A stretch of 11,845 nt of DNA from Cyanobacteria bacterium K_DeepCast_35m_m2_023 (GCA_016882345.1 VGQR01000036.1:1-11845), one strand, 5' to 3'. Numbered from the stretch's first letter, positions 1-6,959 are shown. A program made the numbers and translations. The notes: a model not told the origin generated them from the letters alone.

Positions 1-219
1 ATGGCACTGATCTGTGCGCTGCTCGGCTTGCTCGCCACCCCTGCCGCCGTGGTGTTGGTCACCCTGGTGGCGCTTGTGGCCACCTTGATCGAAAGTGCCA
101 TCGGGGCCACCCTGCAGCGGCGCCATGGCTGGCTCAGCAATGAGCTCGTCAATGGGCTGCAGACCGCGATCGCCGCCGGGCTGGCCATGGCGGCCGCTGG
201 CTTGCTGGCCCTGCCTTAG
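1..219 (+). CDS. DUF92 / VTE6-like integral membrane protein, C-terminal fragment
   Basis: This is the last 72 residues of a membrane protein whose N-terminus lies before the window; the ATG at base 1 is probably an internal Met. Two hydrophobic stretches (about residues 1-30 and 53-71) flank the segment ESAIGATLQ (31-39) and a WLSNELVN stretch (44-51). In DUF92 proteins a conserved ES.(I/L)GA..Q segment followed by an N-E-(L/V)-V-N motif occurs near the C-terminus. Characterised relatives include plant VTE6 and its cyanobacterial homologue, which phosphorylate phytyl phosphate for tocopherol and phylloquinone synthesis; carrying that role over is inference, because the catalytic part is not visible. 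Its TAG stop (217-219) overlaps the stop of the convergent sigma gene, leaving no room for a separate terminator. Confidence 0.72.
   Translation: MALICALLGLLATPAAVVLVTLVALVATLIESAIGATLQRRHGWLSNELVNGLQTAIAAGLAMAAAGLLALP
166..173. repeat. HIP1 octamer GCGATCGC
   Basis: Palindromic octamer within the DUF92 coding sequence. Five copies in about 11.8 kb are roughly ten times what base composition alone would give at about 65% GC, and enrichment of this word is typical of many cyanobacterial genomes. Confidence 0.8.
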
Positions 220-845
220 GCGCAGCGGCACGCCACGGCGTTGCTGACCAGATCGAGCAGGGTCAGGGCCCCCTCGCCAGCTGGCGCATCGCTCAGGGGG
301 GCATCCAGACTGCGCAGCCGCAGGGCCTGCCGCACGCAGTGGGCCTCCCGCAGTTGCTCGAGCCGGCAGCCCAGGGCGCTGGCCAGGGCCCCCTCGCCCA
401 GCGGCGCCAGCCCCTGTTGCTGGCGCTTGCACTGCAGACTCCAGGCGCGCTGCTGCAGCTCCCGCAGCCGCCGCGGGGTCTTGATCGGTTGGAACCGGTC
501 CCGTTCCTCGTGCTGCATCGCTCCACGGATGAACGGCACGGCGTAGCTGCTCAGGCTCACGCCCCGGTTGGGGTCAAAACTCTCGATCGCCTTGATCAGC
601 CCGATGCTGCCGACCGAGACCAGGTCGTCAAAGCTCAGCTGCCCTTTGCCGCACTGGCTGGCCGCCACCTTGTGCACCAGGCCCAGATTGTTCAGCACCA
701 GCTTGTTGCGCAGCGCCAGCCGGGTGCGGGGGTTGCGGCAGCGGTGCAGCTTGCCGAGATCCTGGTGGTTGCCGGGGCGTGGCGCCGCCGCCGACCGGGT
801 CGAGGCGTTTGCCGGTGCTGCGGCTGTTGCGGTGGAGAGGGCCAT
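216..845 (-). CDS. Sigma-70 family protein (group 3, SigF-like) with regions 2 and 3 but no region 4
   Basis: The 209-residue protein has a low-complexity Ala-rich N-terminus (1-40) and then a clear sigma region 2: NNLGLVHKVA (52-61), DDLVSVGSIGLIKAIESFDP (73-92) and a SLSSYAVPFIRGAMQHEERDR stretch (97-117). These correspond to the core-polymerase-binding and -10-recognition helices. Residues 120-180 resemble region 3 (IKTPRRLREL, then ALASALG). The chain stops about 30 residues later (LLDLVSNAVACRCA), where full-length sigmas continue with the -35-binding helix-turn-helix of region 4. No reading frame carrying region 4 is seen downstream; that DNA encodes the convergent DUF92 gene, so a simple frameshift is unlikely. 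The ATG at 845 is the only good start. The 107 bases upstream separate it from the hydrolase gene on the same strand. It may be a sigma for extended -10 promoters or a regulator that competes for core polymerase; both roles are inference. Confidence 0.8.
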   Translation of the reverse strand: MALSTATAAAPANASTRSAAAPRPGNHQDLGKLHRCRNPRTRLALRNKLVLNNLGLVHKVAASQCGKGQLSFDDLVSVGSIGLIKAIESFDPNRGVSLSSYAVPFIRGAMQHEERDRFQPIKTPRRLRELQQRAWSLQCKRQQQGLAPLGEGALASALGCRLEQLREAHCVRQALRLRSLDAPLSDAPAGEGALTLLDLVSNAVACRCA

Positions 846-952
846 GGCGGCAGTGGGTTCGTGGTTTCACGGTCCGCCTGCCGGGCGGCCTCTGCCCTCA
901 CCCCTGCTGGTGAACCTCACTCACCCGTTGGAGTGATCCCTGGCCTGCCGCC

Positions 953-1633
953 TCAGCCCAGCAGCGGCGTGGCCAGCTCCAAGCCCTGCAGCTCGGCCCA
1001 GTGCAGCAGGGGCGGCCAGCGGCGCAACTGCTCGTAGAGCTGGCGGTGCCCATCGCTATTGAGGTGCACGCCGTCGCTGCAGAGCCACTCGTCCCAGCGC
1101 GGATCGTCGAGCAATCCGGCCAGCAGAGGCAGGAATGGCACGTCGGCTTCCTGACAGGCCTCCTGCAGCAGGCGCTCGTAGCGCTGAATGTCGGCCAGTT
1201 GATACCAGAGCACCTCGGCGTAGGGCATGGCCAGCTCCAACACCGGTGTCAATCCGATCACAAACACCGGTGCGATGCTGCGGGCCAGGGGCAGCAACTG
1301 CTCCAGCCCGAACAGGAAGCCCTCGGGATCCAGTTGATGGCGGCCGTCGCGTCGGCCCACCCGGGCGCTGTCGTTGAGCCCGACCCCCAGGAGGATGCCC
1401 TGGGGACGCTGACGTCGCAGTTCGCCGCGGCAGAGGACTTCGGCCTGCAGGCGCGCGCTGACCCGCTCCAGACCATCGCCCCGGACCCCCAGGTTGTAGA
1501 GCACGGGGCCTCCCGGCAGCTCCATCCAGTGGCGCCTGAGCCGATCGCACCAGCCCCCTTCCAGTGGATCACCCCAGCCGAACACGCCGCTATCGCCGAG
1601 GGCGATCAGTTTTTTGGGAATGACGAGGCTCAA
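953..1633 (-). CDS. SGNH/GDSL-family hydrolase (esterase-like)
   Basis: This is a 226-residue cytoplasmic-looking protein with no signal peptide. It carries the SGNH blocks in order: block I LIALGDSGVFGWG (9-21) with nucleophile Ser15; a block II glycine in NLGVRGDG (47-54); block III GVGLND (83-88) with Asn87; and block V SDGVHLN (186-192) with Asp187 and His190. The family hydrolyses esters, including acyl, acetyl and carbohydrate esters; the substrate cannot be read from sequence. The first possible start is TTG at 1633-1631, because no start codon lies in frame between the phnE stop (1650) and it; no Shine-Dalgarno-like stretch is seen. The 16-base gap to phnE and shared strand imply co-transcription with the ABC importer, so it may process an imported ester or be a passenger. 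The family call is secure and the role is unknown. Confidence 0.88.
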   Translation of the reverse strand: MSLVIPKKLIALGDSGVFGWGDPLEGGWCDRLRRHWMELPGGPVLYNLGVRGDGLERVSARLQAEVLCRGELRRQRPQGILLGVGLNDSARVGRRDGRHQLDPEGFLFGLEQLLPLARSIAPVFVIGLTPVLELAMPYAEVLWYQLADIQRYERLLQEACQEADVPFLPLLAGLLDDPRWDEWLCSDGVHLNSDGHRQLYEQLRRWPPLLHWAELQGLELATPLLG

Positions 1634-1649
1634 GGGTGGATTGGCGCAG

Positions 1650-3206
1650 TCAGGCCCCCAGCAGCTGCCTGCGGGCCCGGTCGCTCAGATCCTCCCCCAC
1701 CAGGGTGAGCACGGCGTAGGCGACCAGCAGCAGGGCGATCTCCTGCCAGGCAAAGGCGCTCAGACTTTCGCGCAGCTGGCTGCCCAGGCCGGTTCCGCCC
1801 ACGAGGGCGACCACCACCGTTTCGCGCAACATCACATCGCTGCGGTAGGCCCCGTAGGCCAGATAGGAGCGGGCGATCGGGCTGAAGCGGCCATACAGAA
1901 GCGCCAGCCGCGGTCCGATGCCCGCCTGCAGCAGCGCCTCTTCGGCCCCGCCCGCGGCGCTGGCGCTGGCTTCGCGCAGCAACCGGCCGAGGATGCCCAG
2001 GTTGTGGAACCCCAAAGCCAGGGCCGCCGGCAACACGCCTGGTTTCAGCACGAACAGCAGCAGCAGGGCGGTCAGCGGCGGCGGTAACAGGCGCCCCAGG
2101 GCCCAGAGTCCCAGCAGACAACCCTGGCCCCAGCGCCAGGGGGCAAGCAGCAGCAGCAGCAGTGGTCCGCTGCCGACGGCCAGGGCCGCCGCCAGCAGGG
2201 TCAGCAGCAGGGTGTTGAACACCAGTGGCAGCCAGTTGAGCCCCAGGGCCTGGCGCCAACCGCCGGCGGGCAGGGGCGGCAGGGTTTGCCAGTGCAGCAG
2301 CTGCCGCGGATCGATCTGCAGCCAGGCGGCCAGGGCCCAGGCCAGCAGCAGCACCCCCGTCAGCACGAGCAGCATCTGACGCCCTTGCGCGCCGATCGTC
2401 GCCTGGCCGCCGTCCCGGGGACCAAGCTGGAGCCGCGGCGGCATCGTCCAGTGGCGGCGCAGGCTCGCCAGCACCGATTCGAGTCCCAGCATCACGGCGA
2501 GCAGCAGCCACAGGCCGCTCCAGGCCTCACGGAACTGCAGCGACTGCAGGCTCAGCACCAGATCGTTTCCCAGCCCCCCCAGGCCAAACACCCCCAGCAG
2601 GGTGGCGCTGCGCAGGGCACATTCGAGCCGATAGCCGCCATAGCTCAGCAGGCCCGGCAGCAGCGGCGGGCCCAGGGCTGTGACCAGCGCCTGCGGAGCG
2701 GCAACCCCGGCGCTCAGCAGGGCCTCGAGGCTGCGGCGCGGCACGGTATCGATCAGATCGCGCACGACCCGTGCCACCAGCGCCCCATACGGAATCGCGA
2801 TCGCTACCACGGCGACGACACTCTGCAGCCCGATCAGTTGCAGCAACAGCAGACCCCAGATCAGTTCATGGATCGAGCGGGGGACCGCCAGCAGCCGCGC
2901 CACGACATCGGCAGGCCATTGGCAGCCGCAGCAGCTGTGCCACACCACGCGGGCGCTGAGCACCCCCAGCAGCAGACCCAGCAGCAGGCTGCAGGCCCAG
3001 GCCACCAACGCCACCGCGCAGGTGATCCCCAGCCCCTGGACCTGGGCAGCCAACACCACCGGATCGAGCGATGGCTGCACGGCAGCGAGCGCGAACTGAC
3101 CGATCAGCTCCCAGCCGCCGCCATGGATGGCGCCCGGCAGCATCAGCAGCACCGGCACCAGCACCAGGGCCGGCAGCAACGGCAGCAGTGGCGCCGCTGG
3201 TTTCAA
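1650..3206 (-). CDS. phnE: PhnE-type ABC importer permease, two permease domains fused
   Basis: The 518-residue, very Leu-rich polytopic membrane protein contains two tandem permease units, about 55-250 and 325-515, where classical PhnE has one of about 260 residues. Each unit has an EAA-type loop that docks on the ATPase: RSLEALLSAGVAAPQALVTA (158-177) and EEALLQAGIGPRLALLYGRF (422-441). A conserved glycine cluster follows each (GVFGLGGLG 205-213; LVGGTGLGSQL 468-478). The fused form means one polypeptide can replace a permease dimer. The start is TTG at 3206-3204, overlapping the phnC stop as TTGA; the next Met is residue 22, inside the first helix, so TTG is preferred. Annotating from the first ATG would wrongly trim the protein. 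A run of five AGC units near 2146-2162 encodes a poly-Leu segment. The substrate is discussed at the binding-protein gene. Confidence 0.87.
   Translation of the reverse strand: MKPAAPLLPLLPALVLVPVLLMLPGAIHGGGWELIGQFALAAVQPSLDPVVLAAQVQGLGITCAVALVAWACSLLLGLLLGVLSARVVWHSCCGCQWPADVVARLLAVPRSIHELIWGLLLLQLIGLQSVVAVVAIAIPYGALVARVVRDLIDTVPRRSLEALLSAGVAAPQALVTALGPPLLPGLLSYGGYRLECALRSATLLGVFGLGGLGNDLVLSLQSLQFREAWSGLWLLLAVMLGLESVLASLRRHWTMPPRLQLGPRDGGQATIGAQGRQMLLVLTGVLLLAWALAAWLQIDPRQLLHWQTLPPLPAGGWRQALGLNWLPLVFNTLLLTLLAAALAVGSGPLLLLLLAPWRWGQGCLLGLWALGRLLPPPLTALLLLFVLKPGVLPAALALGFHNLGILGRLLREASASAAGGAEEALLQAGIGPRLALLYGRFSPIARSYLAYGAYRSDVMLRETVVVALVGGTGLGSQLRESLSAFAWQEIALLLVAYAVLTLVGEDLSDRARRQLLGA
2797..2804. 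repeat. HIP1 octamer GCGATCGC
   Basis: Copy inside phnE, over codons of the first permease unit (around residues 135-137). Confidence 0.8.
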
Positions 3207-3967
3207 CCGTTCGCTCCGCTGTACAACGCCGCCAGGCTGGCGGCGTCGACGCTGGCGGCCGGTTGATCGAAGACAACCTGGCCGGCTCGCAGGCCGATGG
3301 CTCGGTCAAAGCCGTCCAACAGATCGGGGCGATGCAGGCTCAGCAGCAGGGCGCGGGGCGGTGCCGCTTCGCGCAGCAGCTGGGCCAGCAGCTCGCTGGC
3401 CAGGCGCGGGTCGAGATTGGCCAGGGGCTCGTCGGCGAGCAGCAGCAGCGGGTCCTGCCGCAGCAACCGCCCCAGGGCGACCCGCTGGCGTTGACCGCCC
3501 GAGAGGGCGGACACCGGCTGAGCCAGCAACGATGGGTCCAGATCGAGCCGATGCAGCACCTGGCGGCAGGCTTCGGACTCGAGCGGCACCAGCAGGTTGA
3601 GCAGGGCCCTGGGCCAACCCCAGTGCGCCAGGCGACCCCCGTTGAGGTTCTGCTGGACGCTGAGCTCCTCAATCAGGCGCAGGTCTTGCCACAGGGTGCC
3701 GATCTGGCGCTGTTGCCGCCGCCGCGCTGGGGCAGAGCGGGCTTGGGGCACCCCCTGCCACAGCACCGTGCCGCTCTGGGGGACCAGAGCGCCGTTGGCG
3801 ATCGCGAGCAGGGTGCTCTTGCCAGCACCGCTGGGCCCGAGCAGGGCCACCCGTTCGCCCGGGTGCAAGGCCAAATCAACCGCGGACAGCCGCGGTGTCT
3901 CGCGGCCGGCGACGCTGATCTGGCGCAGTTCCAACAGGGCAGTGCTGGCCACCGTCCTGTTGATCAT
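3203..3967 (-). CDS. phnC: PhnC-type ABC importer ATP-binding protein
   Basis: This 254-residue ATPase energises the importer from the cytoplasmic face. Visible motifs are Walker A GPSGAGKST (44-52), Q-loop Gln94 in TLWQDLRL, signature LSGGQRQRVALGRLL (155-169), Walker B LLLLADEPLANLD (174-186) and H-loop His212. The ATG at 3967-3965 overlaps the phnD stop as ATGA, a translational-coupling arrangement. A longer open frame reaches back to 4093, but its first 42 residues are unrelated shadow sequence over phnD. PhnC and related phosphate-type importer ATPases are hard to separate by sequence alone. The PhnC name rests on neighbours: a PhnD-like binding protein upstream and a PhnE-like permease downstream. 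Confidence 0.9.
   Translation of the reverse strand: MINRTVASTALLELRQISVAGRETPRLSAVDLALHPGERVALLGPSGAGKSTLLAIANGALVPQSGTVLWQGVPQARSAPARRRQQRQIGTLWQDLRLIEELSVQQNLNGGRLAHWGWPRALLNLLVPLESEACRQVLHRLDLDPSLLAQPVSALSGGQRQRVALGRLLRQDPLLLLADEPLANLDPRLASELLAQLLREAAPPRALLLSLHRPDLLDGFDRAIGLRAGQVVFDQPAASVDAASLAALYSGANG
3798..3805. repeat. HIP1 octamer GCGATCGC
   Basis: Copy inside phnC just after the Walker A codons (LAIAN, residues 54-58). Confidence 0.8.
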
Positions 3968-4887
3968 CGGATCTTGCCGATCTGGCGACCGACCCGCTCG
4001 ATCGGGGCATAGTCGCTGGTCTTGGCACCGGTGAACTGTTGTGCGCCAAACAGCTGCAGAATGGCTTTCTGCTCGGGGTTGGTGGGTCGCCAACTCAGGA
4101 TCGCGCCTCGCAGTTTGGCGGTGAATCCCTTGCCAAAGCGTTGGTCGAGGTTCGGTTGGCCGATCCAGTGGTAATCGGGGTAGCCCGGCGTCCGCCAGAT
4201 GGCGATCACCTTGTTGCGATTGGCCTTGCCGCTGCGCAGGTTGGCTTTCCAGACCTGCTCATTGACGGCACCGGCCTGGTAAGCCCCGCTCTGCACCAGG
4301 GCGATGGTGGCGTCGTGGCTGCTGCTGAAGCCCGGCGCGCCCCCGGCGAAGTCGCTGAGCTTGACGCCGGCCTGCTGCAGAAAGAACTGGGGCATCAGCC
4401 GGCCCGACGTCGAGCTTTCGGAGCCGAAGGTGAAGCGTTTGCCCTTGAGCTCCTGCAGGCCCTTGTTGGTGCTGATCGGCTTGAGACCGCTGGCGGTGTT
4501 AGCGATGAACACGCTGTGGAACGAGGCGTCGATGTCGCGCTGGGCGATCACCTGGGCGCCAGGCTTCTGCAGCCGCGCCTGCACGCCGGTGAGACCGCCA
4601 AACCAGACCAGATCCAGATTGCCGGTGCGAAAGGCACTGACCGCAGCGGCGTAATCGATCACCGGCACGTACTGAACCTGGACCCCCAGCTGCGTGCTGA
4701 GCTGCTGAGCCACCTGGCCGTAGAGGCGGTTGAGCTTCTCGGGGTTCTGGTCGGGAATGGCGCCGATGCGCAGCACGGGCTTGGTGGCCTGGGCGCTGGC
4801 GGGGGGCAGGCTCTGGGGAATGACCACCGCGCTCAGGGCCAGGCTGAGGCCCAGGGCAACGGTGGTCCAACGTTCTCGAGCGGGCAT
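3964..4887 (-). CDS. phnD: PhnD-like periplasmic substrate-binding protein (phosphonate/phosphite or selenium oxyanion)
   Basis: The 307-residue exported binding protein starts at the ATG at 4887. A signal peptide runs to about residue 32: basic start MPARER, hydrophobic core 8-24, cleavage likely after ASA in PPASAQA. The mature part opens with VLRIGAIPDQNPEKLNRLYG (38-57) and LVWFGGLTGVQAR (93-105), typical of the PhnD-like type 2 periplasmic binding fold. Likely oxyanion contacts are SESSTSGRLMP (156-166) and the SSSHDATIAL segment (188-197). From memory, the IPDQNPE...WFGG(L/F)T..QAR pattern matches a subgroup databases name putative selenate binding protein; picocyanobacterial PhnD1 proteins, reported to bind phosphite and methylphosphonate, belong to the same superfamily. 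The window holds no C-P lyase, phosphite dehydrogenase or selD gene to settle it. It is the first gene of the importer operon. Confidence 0.86.
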   Translation of the reverse strand: MPARERWTTVALGLSLALSAVVIPQSLPPASAQATKPVLRIGAIPDQNPEKLNRLYGQVAQQLSTQLGVQVQYVPVIDYAAAVSAFRTGNLDLVWFGGLTGVQARLQKPGAQVIAQRDIDASFHSVFIANTASGLKPISTNKGLQELKGKRFTFGSESSTSGRLMPQFFLQQAGVKLSDFAGGAPGFSSSHDATIALVQSGAYQAGAVNEQVWKANLRSGKANRNKVIAIWRTPGYPDYHWIGQPNLDQRFGKGFTAKLRGAILSWRPTNPEQKAILQLFGAQQFTGAKTSDYAPIERVGRQIGKIR

Positions 4888-4891
4888 GGCA

Positions 4892-4907
4892 GGGTTCAGG
4901 ACTTCAG
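4892..4907 (-). repeat. Tandem 8-base direct repeat before phnD, weakly Pho-box-like
   Basis: Reading the minus strand just upstream of the phnD ATG, CTGAAGTC is followed directly by CTGAACCC. These are two 8-base units sharing CTGAA, with the first six positions loosely like the CTTAAC-type unit of cyanobacterial Pho boxes. The pair ends only four bases from the start codon, which is unusually close for an activator site, and there is no third unit. The rest of the 89-base gap to the aminotransferase gene shows no clear promoter. Treat as a weak candidate. Confidence 0.2.
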
Positions 4908-4976
4908 CTCGTCATCATGCAAGGTGACAGGGGCTGCGCCAGTAGCTCGCCGGTGCCCCAGGCCCAATCGAGAGCC

Positions 4977-6170
4977 TCAGAGCGCCTCTAGAAATCGTTG
5001 CAGCCGCTCGAGCCCGTCATCGATGGTGGCTTCAGCGGCGGCGCACGACAACCGAATGCAGCGGTCGTCGCCGAAGGCGATCCCCGGCACCACCGCCAGG
5101 CCCACCTCGTCGAGCAAACGATTGCACAGGCTCATCGAATCGAGCCCGTAGCTGCTCACGTCGGGAAAGGCGTAGAAGGCGCCCTCGGGCTGTTGCAACT
5201 GCAGGCCTGGAATCGCCAGCAAGCCTTCGCCCAGGCGTCGCCGGCGGTGGTTGAACTGTGCGGCCATGGCATGCACGCTGTCGCGCGGGCCGCTCACGGC
5301 CGCCAGGGCTCCGTACTGGGCAAAGGTGCAGACGTTGCTGGTGCTTTGACTCTGCAGCGCCGCGGCGGCCTGAATCACCGCAGCCGAACCGGCAAGCCAG
5401 CCGATGCGCCAGCCGGTCATTGCCCAGCCCTTGGCGCAGCCACCGACGATGAACACCCGCTCAGCCAGATCGGGGGCCACGGCAGCAAGGCTGTGGTGGG
5501 CGTGGCCCGGGGCCACCAGAAACTCGTAGATCTCGTCGCACACCACCAGCAGCTGGGGGTGTCGCCGCAACACCGCGGCCAGCGCCTCCAGTTCGCCGCG
5601 GTTCAGCACCGTGCCGGTCGGGTTGCTGGGGCTGTTGAGCACCAGCAGCTTGCTGGCGGGGCTGATCGCCGCTTCCAGGGCCTCGGGCCGCAGCCGGAAG
5701 CCCTCGGCGGCGCTGCTGGGAATGGTGCGCACCGCGGCGCCCGCCAGCTCGGCCATGTCGGGGTAGCTGAGCCAGTAGGGCGAGGGCAGCAGCAGCTCAT
5801 CGCCGGGCTCCAGCACCACCTGAAACAGGTTGAACAGGGCCTGCTTGCCGCCGTTGGTCACCAGCACTTGCTCGCGCTGGGTCGGGACGCCGTTCTCCTG
5901 GCTCAATTTGGCGGCGATGGCCTCCAGCAGGGCCGGTTCTCCGGCGGCGGGGCCATAGCGCGTCTGGCCTGCGGCCAGGGCCTTGGCCGCGGCCTCACAG
6001 ATGAACGCCGGAGTATCGAAATCGGGCTCCCCGGCACTCAGGCTGCAGATGTCACGCCCCTCGGCTTTCAGCGCCTTGGCTCTGGCGGCGATCGCCAGGG
6101 TCAATGAGGGTTGCAGGGCCGTGGCCCGGGCCGAGAGCACGGAGCTCGACCCGGTCGTTGTGATGCCCAT
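4977..6170 (-). CDS. aspC: Class I PLP-dependent aminotransferase, aspartate aminotransferase type
   Basis: The 397-residue cytosolic enzyme exchanges amino groups between aspartate (or a related amino acid) and 2-oxoglutarate. Numbered from the ATG at 6170: SLSAGEPDFDTP (44-55) binds substrate and cofactor; YGPAAGEPALLEAI (72-85) and TNGGKQALF (105-113) follow; SPSNPTG (180-186) and CDEIYE (211-216) bind PLP; AKGWAMTGWRIGW (246-258) carries Schiff-base Lys247; CIRLS (371-375) holds the Arg that grips the substrate carboxylate. GTG at 6242 and ATG at 6209 also open the frame, but the extra residues are Ser/Thr-rich and family homology begins only at VLSARATALQPSLTLAI, so 6170 fits best. The picture matches type Ib aspartate aminotransferases, some of which also accept prephenate. 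It lies 89 bases upstream of phnD on the same strand, so read-through is possible, but it is not obviously part of that transport unit. Confidence 0.88.
   Translation of the reverse strand: MGITTTGSSSVLSARATALQPSLTLAIAARAKALKAEGRDICSLSAGEPDFDTPAFICEAAAKALAAGQTRYGPAAGEPALLEAIAAKLSQENGVPTQREQVLVTNGGKQALFNLFQVVLEPGDELLLPSPYWLSYPDMAELAGAAVRTIPSSAAEGFRLRPEALEAAISPASKLLVLNSPSNPTGTVLNRGELEALAAVLRRHPQLLVVCDEIYEFLVAPGHAHHSLAAVAPDLAERVFIVGGCAKGWAMTGWRIGWLAGSAAVIQAAAALQSQSTSNVCTFAQYGALAAVSGPRDSVHAMAAQFNHRRRRLGEGLLAIPGLQLQQPEGAFYAFPDVSSYGLDSMSLCNRLLDEVGLAVVPGIAFGDDRCIRLSCAAAEATIDDGLERLQRFLEAL
6088..6095. repeat. HIP1 octamer GCGATCGC
   Basis: Copy near the 5' end of the aminotransferase gene, over the LAIAAR codons; extended to GGCGATCGCC. 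Confidence 0.8.
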
Positions 6171-6296
6171 GGAGGCGGCAGAACTCAGCGATGTCGGCGT
6201 CGCCGGCATGGGGCAGGAGGCGATGGGACCATCCTGCCGCACACCTTTGTGCCCGATCGTTCAAGCGGCAACCAAACCACACCACAATGGGCTCTC
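6171..6296. promoter_or_regulatory. Divergent promoter region between aspC and the uracil-DNA glycosylase gene
   Basis: The two genes are transcribed away from each other from this 126-base gap, so it must hold promoters for both. The only pair with acceptable spacing that I can point to on the plus strand is TTCAAG (6260-6265) and CACAAT (6283-6288) separated by 17 bases; it matches consensus poorly and lies very close to the ATG at 6297. No palindromic operator stands out. Confidence 0.35.
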
Positions 6297-6911
6297 ATGG
6301 TGAGTCGGCCGTTCGACCTCGAGACCCTGCGGCAGCAGTGTGATGGCTGCCACGGTTGCGATCTGGCCACGGTTCGTGGGCAGGTTGTCATGGGCCGTGG
6401 CAATCCCCATGCGCGTCTGTTGTTGATCGGCGAGGCACCCGGCGCCGAGGAGGATGCGCGGGGCTTGCCTTTCGTCGGCCGCTCGGGCCAACTGCTCGAT
6501 CGGTTGCTGGGGGAGGCGGGGCTCGATCCCCAGCAGGACCTCTACATCTGCAATGCGATCAAGTGCCGTCCTCCGGCCAATCGCCGTCCGACAGCGGCCG
6601 AGCTGCAGGCCTGCCGTCCCTGGTTGGCGCAGCAGATCCGCCTGATCGATCCGGCCCTGGTGGTGCTGGTGGGAGCCACGGCCATGGAAGCTCTGCTCGG
6701 CATCCGCGGCGGCATCACCCAACTGCGGGGTCAGTGGCGGGAGCGACCCCAAGGGCCGCTGGCGGCCGAGCTTCAAGGCCGCCGGCTGCTGCCGATCCTG
6801 CATCCGTCCTATCTGCTGCGTTTTGCCCGCGAGGATGAGGGCAGCCCCCGCTGGCAGACCCGCGAGGATCTGGCTGCGTTGCAGCAGGCCCTGCGCGCAA
6901 TCCCCAACTGA
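6297..6911 (+). CDS. Family 4 uracil-DNA glycosylase with [4Fe-4S] cluster
   Basis: The 204-residue repair enzyme removes uracil from DNA as the first step of base-excision repair. Diagnostic motifs are GEAPGAEEDARGLPFVG (45-61), holding the water-activating region and uracil pocket typical of families 4 and 5, and HPSYLLR (169-175), the DNA-binding loop. Expected iron-sulfur ligands are Cys18 and Cys21 in the N-terminal CDGCHGC, Cys90 in IKCRPPANR and Cys106 in QACRPWL. An additional Cys15 makes a C-x2-C-x2-C series, and Cys85 is also extra. The ATG at 6297 (followed by GTG) precedes the first conserved residues by a normal distance; the open frame reaches further left but only as aspC shadow. 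It leads a same-strand series with ispG (48-base gap) and the S41 protease, likely one transcript. Confidence 0.9.
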   Translation: MVSRPFDLETLRQQCDGCHGCDLATVRGQVVMGRGNPHARLLLIGEAPGAEEDARGLPFVGRSGQLLDRLLGEAGLDPQQDLYICNAIKCRPPANRRPTAAELQACRPWLAQQIRLIDPALVVLVGATAMEALLGIRGGITQLRGQWRERPQGPLAAELQGRRLLPILHPSYLLRFAREDEGSPRWQTREDLAALQQALRAIPN

Positions 6912-6959
6912 CCCTCGCGCTGTGACAGCCTTGCTGCACCGTCAGGTCCCCGCCCAGCC

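Noticed and set aside
871..936. Two short inverted repeats (6-bp stem 917-922/931-936; 5-bp stem 874-878/884-888) downstream of the hydrolase gene
   Set aside because: Stems are short and have no T-run; in DNA this GC-rich they are expected by chance, so I do not call a terminator.
2146..2162. AGC trinucleotide run in phnE as a possible contingency repeat
   Set aside because: Only five units; it encodes a Leu stretch in a Leu-rich membrane helix, and changes in unit number would not shift the frame.
2286..3266. 326-codon plus-strand open frame opposite phnE
   Set aside because: Gln/Arg/His-rich composition with no domain; it is the antisense shadow of CTG/GCC-rich phnE. Other long antisense frames (for example opposite ispG at 6942-7985 and the aminotransferase at 4998-6107) have the same origin.
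3965..4093. N-terminal extension of PhnC starting at 4093
   Set aside because: The added 42 residues have no ABC-ATPase character and overlap the phnD coding region; the ATGA overlap start at 3967 fits the family length.
6111..6296. Extended start of the uracil-DNA glycosylase at 6111
   Set aside because: The extra 62 residues are Arg/Gly-rich shadow over the aminotransferase 5' end; the conserved family 4 sequence begins shortly after ATG 6297.
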